Below are positions 1 to 6,074 of a stretch of 10,342 nucleotides of DNA, piece after piece; the first letter of the stretch is position 1, and each line of letters opens with the position of its first letter. The DNA lies in assembly GCA_018825725.1 (NCBI GenBank), contig JAHKBC010000227.1, positions 1 through 10,342 on the forward strand, given 5' to 3'. Below the pieces are notes generated by a model. The model worked only from the letters and a program-made list of their open reading frames with translations. It was not told the origin of the DNA and made no database searches. This stretch comes from Candidatus Omnitrophota bacterium (GTDB taxonomy: Bacteria > Omnitrophota > Gorgyraeia > Gygaellales > Profunditerraquicolaceae). The position numbers and the translations under genes are program-made.

Positions 1-10
1 AGCACATTGA

Positions 11-172
11 GCACCAAAATGCGCCGCTAGGCGCATCTAGTGAAACTCCGCGAAGCGGAGCTAGAGCACCAAAATGCGCCGCTAGGCGCATCTAGTGAAA
101 CTCCGCGAAGCGGAGCTAGAGCACCAAAATGCGCCGCTAGGCGCATCTAGCGAAACTCCGCGAAGCGAAGCT
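11..172. repeat. Tandem repeat, 55-bp unit, three copies, each with two hairpins
   Basis: Copies begin at 11, 66 and 121. The first two are identical over all 55 bp. The third has two substitutions (C at 151, A at 168) and decays after about 172. Each unit holds a 7-bp perfect inverted repeat ATGCGCC-GCTA-GGCGCAT (first copy 19-36) and a second one, CTCCGC-GAA-GCGGAG (46-60). The second is flanked by TCTAG (36-40) and CTAGA (61-65), which can form an outer stem. CTAG, usually rare in bacteria, occurs three times per unit. The unit length is not a multiple of three and contains stops, so it is unlikely to be coding. Its function is unknown: it could be a REP/BIME-like intergenic element or a 3' transcript processing or stability element for the gene ending at 282. 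The array may extend left of the window, because a partial 'agcac' motif is present at 1-5. Confidence 0.95.
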
Positions 173-181
173 AATCCTTTA

Positions 182-206
182 TCTAGCGAGACCCGCTAAA
201 GGCGGG
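182..206. repeat. Diverged remnant of the second hairpin of the 55-bp repeat
   Basis: After the third copy the lead-in TCTAGCGA reappears at 182-189, followed by a new GC stem CCCGC (192-196), loop TAAAG, GCGGG (202-206). The lead-in matches the third copy (which has TCTAGCGA at 146-153), but the stem sequence differs while remaining self-complementary. This suggests conservation of structure rather than sequence. No T-run follows on either strand, so an intrinsic terminator is not supported. The remaining bases 207-281, up to the stop codon of the next gene, are AT-rich and show nothing I recognise. Confidence 0.5.
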
Positions 207-281
207 CATAAAACATTTAAAGTCACAAAGATTCTACCATAAATCAGAGAAAAAAGAAACTATAAAAATATCGCTTACAAT

Positions 282-1850
282 TTAGCCGTTATCCTGCTTA
301 TTATTTAACTGACGCGAAAAATAACCGTCGGTAAATCCGTCAAGTAAAGCAGTGATCTCTCTAAGCCTCAGTTCCTTATCAAATCTCTTTTTTCGCTCAT
401 CTAAGGACAAACCCTCTAACTCCATTTTTATCCGGATGCGTTCGTAATAAAGCTTGGTTACCTCTCCTAATACATCATCTCTTAATTCCACCAGAAGGCG
501 CGAGCGTACGTCTATTGATGTCTGAGCATCTGACCAGATCAAATCCCCCAAATCCCAACTCAAACCTATATCCCAATCAACAGCATCCTTCCCCCTTCTT
601 AAGTAATCATCATCTGTTTTAATAGTAGAACCGGTTTCCCAATGCCATAAATCAGTAAGGTCGCGGTTTAAACCAACGCTCACATCAGGAAGCCACGCCT
701 TTCGCGCTGCAAGCCTTCTCCAGTTCTTTATTTTATCCATTCCCACTTCAGCATAATCAATTGCCGCCTTCTGCACCTTCTGTATATCCGGCTCATCCTG
801 GAAATAATCGACTAACGTTAAAATCTTGTCCGGCAAATTACTTGCTTTGGCTTTAAATAAGCCACTATCGCAAGCCGCATAAATATTATTCTCCTTGTCT
901 ATTGCCAGTTGCCTTATATCCTTGGCTATTAAGCGCATTGAACGCTCATACCACCTATCTTCAATATGCTCAAAGATTGCGGAATCTGAAACCGCAAACA
1001 AACTATTCTGGTCTTCAACCAACAGATATCTTACATTTCGGTTAAACATCCCGTAAAGCGAAACCTCCTCCCAAACCTTGCCGGCATCAATGCTCTTAAA
1101 TATACCTTGAGGGCCAGCCAAATAAATTATCCCGGGGTTAACGGGATTAATTACTACACAGCTTACCCTGCTTTCCTGTCCTTGTTCATCGGTTTCAAAA
1201 AACTGGCCATCTAAATCTTCTTCCGTGTGCTTGGCACCAAACCAGCTAAAACACTTCTCCCACCCTCCCTGGCCAAGATCAGATTTAAATACTCCATTTA
1301 TGCCGCTAACATAGATAATTCCCTGGCCTTGCGGATTATAGGCAATATTTGAAATCTGTCCGGCTGGCAAACCTTGACGCTCTTTAACGAATGTCCTTCC
1401 GCTGTCTCTACTCACAAATAATCCGCTCTGCGTACCCAGATAAACGTAATCCCCGAACGCCAGCACTGTCCAACAGTTATTTTCCTGATCATTCTTACCT
1501 TTAAATATTCTCTGCCATCTTTTACCTCTATCAAAACTAGCGAATAAACCACTGGAAGTTGCAGCATAAATACAGGCTTGTCTGTCTTTATTATTAGCCA
1601 ACCGGTTTATTTTTACGTCTCGGCCAGGGATAGAAAATACAACTCTCCACTCCTGCCCGCCATCAGTAGTCTCTAATACTGAATTCTCTTTTGCCATATA
1701 TATGAGTTTGGTACTTCCCTCGGGTAACAAAAGCGCGCTGACATCTACATTTTCCCTTCCGATATCTTTCCACTCCGGCTCTCCGGCAAAAACTGTGCAA
1801 TAAGCTGCCAGAAATAATCCTATTGCTACTGCCACTAATACCCTCTTCAT
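282..1850 (-). CDS. Secreted BNR/sortilin-like beta-propeller protein with a half-TolC-like C-terminal region
   Basis: The 522-residue product begins with a signal peptide (basic MKR, hydrophobic 4-20, V-F-A before a likely cleavage near 22/23). Residues about 25-335 carry repeated Asp-box-like signatures of photosystem-assembly/sortilin/BNR propellers: TTDGGQEW (61-68), SFDRGKRW (105-112), SRDSGRTF (147-154), SIDAGKVW (253-260), and a degenerate one near 189-198. Residues about 353-522 differ: two short beta-like segments (PDVSVGL near 389 and DIGLSWDLGDLIW near 427) precede a long helical stretch (about 440-512) with an LREITALLDG...GYFS ending. This looks like one half of a TolC-type outer-membrane efflux repeat. 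The start is supported by a strong purine-rich ribosome site (GAGGGGGT) just upstream. I infer an export- or envelope-associated role. The ligand is unknown, and no catalytic residues are recognisable. Confidence 0.85.
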   Translation of the reverse strand: MKRVLVAVAIGLFLAAYCTVFAGEPEWKDIGRENVDVSALLLPEGSTKLIYMAKENSVLETTDGGQEWRVVFSIPGRDVKINRLANNKDRQACIYAATSSGLFASFDRGKRWQRIFKGKNDQENNCWTVLAFGDYVYLGTQSGLFVSRDSGRTFVKERQGLPAGQISNIAYNPQGQGIIYVSGINGVFKSDLGQGGWEKCFSWFGAKHTEEDLDGQFFETDEQGQESRVSCVVINPVNPGIIYLAGPQGIFKSIDAGKVWEEVSLYGMFNRNVRYLLVEDQNSLFAVSDSAIFEHIEDRWYERSMRLIAKDIRQLAIDKENNIYAACDSGLFKAKASNLPDKILTLVDYFQDEPDIQKVQKAAIDYAEVGMDKIKNWRRLAARKAWLPDVSVGLNRDLTDLWHWETGSTIKTDDDYLRRGKDAVDWDIGLSWDLGDLIWSDAQTSIDVRSRLLVELRDDVLGEVTKLYYERIRIKMELEGLSLDERKKRFDKELRLREITALLDGFTDGYFSRQLNNKQDNG

Positions 1851-1867
1851 CTACCCACCCCCTCAAA

Positions 1868-1913
1868 TCCCCGTAACTCCGGGAATTAAACCCAGCGAAC
1901 CGGGTAAGTTCGC
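1868..1913 (-). promoter_or_regulatory. Structured 5' leader with mutually exclusive hairpins
   Basis: On the minus strand, just before the propeller gene, three stems can be drawn. Hairpin A (1905-1890) is ACCCGG-UUCG-CUGGGU, with one G-U pair and a stable UUCG tetraloop. Hairpin B (1885-1868) is UUCCCG-GAGUUA-CGGGGA, with one G-U pair. An alternative stem, GCGAAC (1913-1908) with GUUCGC (1900-1895), would break A. It would leave UACCC free, complementary to GGGUA at 1856-1852 beside the start codon. This is read by eye: no energy calculation was done and no known riboswitch family was recognised. The rest of the 195-bp gap (1914-2045) shows no convincing promoter. The best -35-like words, TTGGCA and TTGAAA, lack a good -10 at proper spacing. 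Confidence 0.35.
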
Positions 1914-2045
1914 ACATCTAAGTTATCTGCCCTACCGACAGAATACTGCCAATATGACTTATGTGCTTAATTAAATAGACGTAAAAGTTTCAAGAATCTA
2001 ACGCATTATTTTCTTTAAGGTATGGGATTAACTTCGAGAGGAATA

Positions 2046-2387
2046 TTAACCGGTGCAGCAAAAATCTCGCAGGTCAATAAGAGAATCAGAACCAAAATCA
2101 AGCCCTGACTGCCAGAGATGCTCGTTTACCTGATTTGACCAAACTACTCTAGCTTGAAGATTAATAGGCTTCTCCAAGAGAGATGAAACTGCTATTTCTA
2201 TACTATGATTAATTTCAAGCGGAACAGTAGAAACAACTCTTGCGCCGCGCACTGACAAATCGATGACTTTGGCAAACTGCCTAGGTATGCAGCCGGGAAA
2301 CAATATAGCATCTGCTTCTACAGGATAACGTGCATACATCCTCCTGGTATGATGTTCATTTATTTTTTGAGAGCAATCTAATTGCAT
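2046..2387 (-). CDS. PilZ-domain protein (probable c-di-GMP receptor)
   Basis: This 113-residue protein is essentially a single PilZ domain. The first c-di-GMP-binding motif RxxxR is present as R16-M-Y-A-R20. The second, D/NxSxxG, is present as D43-L-S-V-R-G48. Later strands (QARVVWSN near 78-85 and SGLDF near 94-98) match the usual end of the fold. Both ligand-binding motifs are intact, so binding of cyclic di-GMP is likely by family knowledge. No output domain or membrane segment is attached, so it probably acts on a protein partner, as many stand-alone PilZ adaptors do. The ATG is preceded by AAAGGA six bases upstream. It lies 91 bp downstream of the CHAT-TPR gene on the same strand and could be its last co-transcribed gene or have its own promoter. 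Confidence 0.88.
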   Translation of the reverse strand: MQLDCSQKINEHHTRRMYARYPVEADAILFPGCIPRQFAKVIDLSVRGARVVSTVPLEINHSIEIAVSSLLEKPINLQARVVWSNQVNEHLWQSGLDFGSDSLIDLRDFCCTG

Positions 2388-2432
2388 AGTTTATCCTTTC
2401 ATCTACCATAAGTATAAACTATAGGACAAGCC

Positions 2433-2466
2433 AAAACCACGGTTTTAGGGCTCTTTAAGAAACCGT
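2433..2466 (-). promoter_or_regulatory. Alternative hairpins between the CHAT gene and the PilZ gene
   Basis: Just after the CHAT-TPR stop, the minus strand carries ACGGTTT (2466-2460), which can pair over 7 bp with AAACCGT (2445-2439). The same AAAACC (2446-2441) can instead pair with GGTTTT (2438-2433) with a very small loop. The two structures share bases and cannot coexist. Neither is followed by a U-run, so a simple intrinsic terminator is not supported. An attenuator-like or processing role is only a guess. A possible -10 (TATACT) for the PilZ gene lies shortly downstream on the minus strand, around 2411-2416, without a clear -35. Confidence 0.3.
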
Positions 2467-2478
2467 TTTCACGGCCGA

Positions 2479-4680
2479 TTATCTGTCTAGCGACAATATG
2501 TCTTCTTTCACTTGGGCGTAATCATTTGTATCAACCTTGCTATATATCTCCTGGCTAAGCCTGAGATATTTCTTAGCTTTTACTTTCTGGCCTTTAAACT
2601 TATAAAGCTCAGCAAGATTGTAATATATCGAAGCCTTTTCTAATGGAGCCTCGATATTTTCAGTAATTTCAAGCGCCTGACAGAAATACTTCTCTGCTTC
2701 AAGCTCACTGCCTAATTCCAAATACAATTCGCCAAACATACTGTAATCTGAAGCAATATTTGGCAGGTTATTATGCGCCAGGTCTATCTTTAAACCCCGG
2801 GCGTAACACTCCAAGGCCTTCTGATATTCCTTCTCAAATAAATACAATTCGCCTTGATTAAAATAATAATCACTTAATTCATCTTTGGCTTTCAGGCTAG
2901 CGAATAACTTCAGGCTTTTATTGTAAAAGGTCCTGGCAGCCTTAAAATCATCCTTATTACTGAATAAAAGGCCTAAATCAAAATAATCACAGGCGAGATT
3001 ATATCTATGATCGGCCTTATGGGATCTTTCGCTATTAATTTCAACACTTTTAGTTAACAACTCTATTGCCGCATTATCATCATCCTTATCCATATACCAA
3101 AGCGCTAATCGGCGTAGGCTTACTGCCTCATTAAGCCTATCTTTATTGTCCGTACTCAAAACCAAGGCCTTGTCGTAAAACTCTTTGGCCTTAGGATAAT
3201 CTCCTTTATCATGGAATATTCTACCGGCGCCTATATACGCAGAAGCCAGCATTTTTTTATCACCTTTTTTCTGGCTATAAATTATATATTCAAAATATGA
3301 TGACAGGGCCCGGCTAAGCATGCCCTGCCTCTGGTAAGCCTGGCATAACAGAGGATACGCAGGTAGAAAATCCGCAGCCTTGCCAAGAATCTGATTACAA
3401 CTTAGAACAGCTTCTGCGTTTCGTCCTTGAGCTAAATGTCCTCTTGTCTTGACAATTTCCAAATATCCCCTGGGATTAACGGCATTAAAATAGACAGAGA
3501 AAATTAAGATTAAAATAGCCGCTCCCGAAGCAACTAAAATACTTTTGACCTCTCTTCTCTTGGAAACAATGAATGTTTTAGCCCGAGGCAGAATCTTTTT
3601 TTTCGGTAAACTAAAAAAAATAAAACTCGGATCGCCGTAGAGTATATAGTTTGCCCATAATACTGAACTGCCGGATGAATTATGGAGTAATTTTAGTCGC
3701 GCCCGGCGCACACATTCACCGACACAATGCGCATGCAGAAGGTATGTATAAAATTCTCTGGCAAAGATTAAGCCGAATTCATCGCGTATTTTGCAGGCCG
3801 CGCCCAGATAGTGCCGTGACCCTGAAAATAAGAAAGCCGAAGCCAAGCCATACACCTTCTCATGATAATTGAAGGAAGGGCTAAGGCTTGACTCTCTGGC
3901 TGACTGACAGGCATTAGAAAAAATCAGGCTGGGCATGGGTAGCGCCTCCCCCATCTTAAGGATATCCCTTACCGTAAACCTGGCATCGATTAAAGACCAT
4001 CCGGTATTCTGGGGATTATCAGGATCATATTCGCAATGTCCGGCGAAATGTACTATGTCGTAATCTCTTAGATTTTTCTTGATATATATTGAATCAACAC
4101 TGGTGGATTTAAAATCAATATTAACTTTTTTATTCCAGGATTCAAACTTAGCCTTGATTAATGAACCTTCTGTGTATGCCGATTTTAAATCTCCGGTTGG
4201 ATTAGCAATAATCAGCATCCTTAATTTTTCCTGGAAGCTGCGGTAAATAGACAGATTCCCCTGCCTTCTGGTATTAATCAGCCTGCCCAGATTAAACCTT
4301 AAACCAAGGAATTCCGAGCCATTTGAAATAATCTCCCACGGTATACCGACCAATTCCTCGTCAATGGAAAGTATCAGGTGGCGCGCATTTGTTGAGCTCA
4401 ACTTATCCTTGACTTGCCTGGTTAACAAATTATCCCAAAGTAATTGCCCTATATTCTTAAAAGCCTTAAAACTTTCCGGGTCCAATTCTCCTTTTTTATC
4501 CGCTTTATTCAGTAAATGCGCGCTTTCCTGGCATAATACGGCTAGTTCATTCCAGGATACAGAGCGTTTACTGTAGTTCCTGACAGTCGAGATAAACTCA
4601 CCTGCCTCAAAGAGGCTCATCTTGAGCTCATTATTGCCCTTAGATACCTCGAGAACCAACATATTACCCCGTGCGTCCAT
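2479..4680 (-). CDS. Membrane-anchored CHAT-domain cysteine protease with C-terminal TPR repeats
   Basis: The 733-residue protein has an N-terminal region (1-95), then a CHAT (caspase/separase-type, clan CD) domain at about 96-356. The expected catalytic pair is visible: His215 in VHFAGHC (211-216; GHC instead of the common GHG) and Cys258 in FSNACQSA (254-261). The ending LWANYILYGDPSF (341-353) is typical of CHAT. A basic stretch (360-379, many K/R) precedes one transmembrane helix at about 380-400. From 405 to the end there are roughly eight TPR motifs; the clearest begin near 479, 519, 562, 603, 643 and 683, about 40 residues apart. The positive-inside rule places CHAT in the cytosol and the TPRs outside. 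The gene starts 5 bp after the anti-sigma-like gene, implying translational coupling. The first ATG lacks a clear ribosome site, and the ATG at codon 7 has GGGG before it, so the start is uncertain by six residues. Substrate is not known. Confidence 0.93.
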   Translation of the reverse strand: MDARGNMLVLEVSKGNNELKMSLFEAGEFISTVRNYSKRSVSWNELAVLCQESAHLLNKADKKGELDPESFKAFKNIGQLLWDNLLTRQVKDKLSSTNARHLILSIDEELVGIPWEIISNGSEFLGLRFNLGRLINTRRQGNLSIYRSFQEKLRMLIIANPTGDLKSAYTEGSLIKAKFESWNKKVNIDFKSTSVDSIYIKKNLRDYDIVHFAGHCEYDPDNPQNTGWSLIDARFTVRDILKMGEALPMPSLIFSNACQSARESSLSPSFNYHEKVYGLASAFLFSGSRHYLGAACKIRDEFGLIFAREFYTYLLHAHCVGECVRRARLKLLHNSSGSSVLWANYILYGDPSFIFFSLPKKKILPRAKTFIVSKRREVKSILVASGAAILILIFSVYFNAVNPRGYLEIVKTRGHLAQGRNAEAVLSCNQILGKAADFLPAYPLLCQAYQRQGMLSRALSSYFEYIIYSQKKGDKKMLASAYIGAGRIFHDKGDYPKAKEFYDKALVLSTDNKDRLNEAVSLRRLALWYMDKDDDNAAIELLTKSVEINSERSHKADHRYNLACDYFDLGLLFSNKDDFKAARTFYNKSLKLFASLKAKDELSDYYFNQGELYLFEKEYQKALECYARGLKIDLAHNNLPNIASDYSMFGELYLELGSELEAEKYFCQALEITENIEAPLEKASIYYNLAELYKFKGQKVKAKKYLRLSQEIYSKVDTNDYAQVKEDILSLDR

Positions 4681-4685
4681 AGGCT

Positions 4686-5384
4686 TTATTTTCTAATTTC
4701 TAATACAACAGAAACCACCTTTTCTTGTAAAACATTAATTTCAATTCTGTATTTACCGATAGATACATCTTCAAAAGCTACACTGCCGGAATCTGTCGAA
4801 TAAGATTCAAGTTCCAGGGTATCTTTAAAAAGGCTAATTCTCATGCCGGGCTTTATTTTATTGATTTTTCTTTTCTTGACCGTGATATGTACATCAAATA
4901 ACTCTCCTCCCTTATTCTTTATTTTCATCTCCACTTTAACGCCCAAAAAATGCTTAAAAACTGTAATTTCATCTTTAAAATCCTTAATACTGCGGCTACG
5001 TAATACCGGCGCCGGAACAAACTCTTTGCCCCAAAGCACATCCGCGCTTGCGGTAATCATCTCCAGGACCTGTCCCTTAACTAACAATATTAACTCCAGG
5101 ATATTGCCTTGCTTCTCAGGAATTAGTTCCCGCCCCCAAACTTTCAAATCTACGGGTATTTTAACCTCCTTTATCTTATTTATGCGCATCTGCGCTGCTA
5201 ATAAACGCAAACATTCAGGGCAAGACGCAATATGTTTCTTAAAATCCAACTCTTCTCCCCGGCTTAATCTGTTCTCCATAAAACATGCTAATTCGTTTTC
5301 ATCGGGATGGCTGCCTTGCGCCAGATTTGAAGATCTCCATTTACTGTAAAGCTGCCTGATTAATTCTTCAATTTTGTTTTTCAT
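4686..5384 (-). CDS. Soluble zinc-finger anti-sigma-like protein with transthyretin-like C-terminal domain
   Basis: The 232-residue protein carries an H-x3-C-x2-C zinc-binding anti-sigma (zf-HC2/ZAS) signature at H51-C55-C58 (HIASCPEC), preceded by the usual helix with HPDENELACFMENRLS (26-41). Unlike most anti-sigma factors it has no transmembrane helix. The middle (75-130) contains an amphipathic stretch (ILELILLVKGQVLEMI, 95-110) bracketed by two similar words, WGRELIP (83-89) and WGKEFVP (118-124). The C-terminal part (about 148-232) has alternating beta-strand spacing, with GMRISLFKD and a TDSGSVAFEDVSIGKYRIEI ending typical of carboxypeptidase-regulatory/transthyretin-like folds. It sits 46 bp after the sigma gene and 5 bp before the CHAT gene, so a sigma-binding cytosolic role and possible cleavage by CHAT are inferred. 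An AGAAAGGG ribosome site lies about nine bases before the ATG. Confidence 0.85.
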   Translation of the reverse strand: MKNKIEELIRQLYSKWRSSNLAQGSHPDENELACFMENRLSRGEELDFKKHIASCPECLRLLAAQMRINKIKEVKIPVDLKVWGRELIPEKQGNILELILLVKGQVLEMITASADVLWGKEFVPAPVLRSRSIKDFKDEITVFKHFLGVKVEMKIKNKGGELFDVHITVKKRKINKIKPGMRISLFKDTLELESYSTDSGSVAFEDVSIGKYRIEINVLQEKVVSVVLEIRK

Positions 5385-5430
5385 AACAAGAAACCCTTTC
5401 TAATATAATAGACGTTTGCGCGGCTATAAT

Positions 5431-6042
5431 CTAACTATCTTCTATCTCAAAACCCTTTTTCTTAAAACAGATCTTTAGCCTCTCTACAATCCTGGCCTTA
5501 CGCATATCAACTGCCGAACGCGAAAGCCTGAGCAAATTTCTTATCTCTTCCAATCCCAAAGCCTGCTCTAAATATAATGACAGAAAAAACTGATCCGCCG
5601 TATCCAGCCGCTTTATACATTCCGATAACCTATTTAACTCCTCCTCTTTCATTACCAGTTCTTTTGTCGACGGAGCATCATCCGGAATTAACTGCCCCAA
5701 GCTCCGGTTATCATCATCCTCCTGATCAAGAGAAATAGTAGGATTTATCTTACGCAAGTAATCAATCGTTGCATTAATACAGACCTGCCTCAACCAACTG
5801 GCCAGGCTGCAACCGTTTTTACCTTTAAAACTACGCAATTTCCTGAAATCATCCTTGACCATAGACAACAGTATCTCCTGAAAAATCTCTCTGGGCATTG
5901 AAACATCATATTTTGATACGGCGCTTATCTTCAATAGATTGTAAATAGATGAGTAAATAAGGCGGGAATACCTATCGATAAATTGCTTCCAGGCTAAGGG
6001 ATTATTGGCGACGCATTTCTGAATAAAATCCAGGTCGCTCAT
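5431..6042 (-). CDS. ECF-type RNA polymerase sigma-70 family factor
   Basis: The product has 203 residues, the size of an ECF (group 4) sigma factor. Region 2 spans about 5-98: the core-binding helix has REIFQEILLSMV (51-62), and the region 2.4-like segment is SLASWLRQVCINATIDYLRK (79-98). An acidic linker (about 106-130) is followed by region 4 at about 132-190, with LEEIRNLLRLSRSAVDMRKAR (164-184) as the helix-turn-helix. No extra C-terminal domain is present. It would direct RNA polymerase to its own promoter set when free. The gene immediately downstream encodes a zinc-finger protein of anti-sigma type, the normal arrangement. There is no ribosome site before the ATG, and an extended -10 element lies directly upstream, suggesting a leaderless transcript in addition to read-through from the glycosyltransferase gene, whose stop is 32 bp away. 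Confidence 0.92.
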   Translation of the reverse strand: MSDLDFIQKCVANNPLAWKQFIDRYSRLIYSSIYNLLKISAVSKYDVSMPREIFQEILLSMVKDDFRKLRSFKGKNGCSLASWLRQVCINATIDYLRKINPTISLDQEDDDNRSLGQLIPDDAPSTKELVMKEEELNRLSECIKRLDTADQFFLSLYLEQALGLEEIRNLLRLSRSAVDMRKARIVERLKICFKKKGFEIEDS

Positions 6043-6048
6043 GGCTAA

Positions 6049-6057
6049 ATTATAGCA
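6049..6057 (-). promoter_or_regulatory. Extended -10 promoter predicted to give a leaderless sigma-factor transcript
   Basis: The minus strand reads TGCTATAAT from 6057 to 6049, a perfect extended -10 (TGn plus TATAAT). No good -35 is found at 16-18 bp, which is tolerated with an extended -10. With the last T at -7, transcription would begin at about 6042, the A of the sigma-factor ATG. No Shine-Dalgarno sequence exists between. The hexamer is of housekeeping type, so this promoter would supply basal sigma expression rather than autoregulation. Confidence 0.5.
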
Positions 6058-6074
6058 CTAAAGTCAGTCGGATA

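Noticed and set aside
11..206. CRISPR array or integron attC cluster
   Set aside because: The copies are directly adjacent, with no variable spacers, so this is not CRISPR. The conserved attC core sequences (RYYYAAC/GTTRRRY) are not visible. No cas or integrase gene is in the window.
190..207. Intrinsic terminator for the propeller gene
   Set aside because: The GC stem is only 5-6 bp and no T-run follows in either orientation.
1663..1917. 84-codon minus-strand frame overlapping the start of the propeller gene
   Set aside because: It overlaps the signal-peptide-coding region in another frame, has no recognisable domain, and its 5' part covers the structured leader. The propeller frame has the stronger ribosome site.
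4843..5349. 168-codon open frame on the plus strand opposite the anti-sigma-like gene
   Set aside because: It is antisense to a gene with a clear zinc-finger motif and operon position. The translation is low-complexity and matches no family I recognise, so it is treated as a shadow frame.
2479..6042. Type III-E CRISPR (gRAMP/Csx29) locus
   Set aside because: Only the sigma / CHAT-TPR theme is shared. No gRAMP effector, Cas1 or array is present, and the CHAT protein has the domain order CHAT-membrane helix-TPR, unlike the soluble Csx29.
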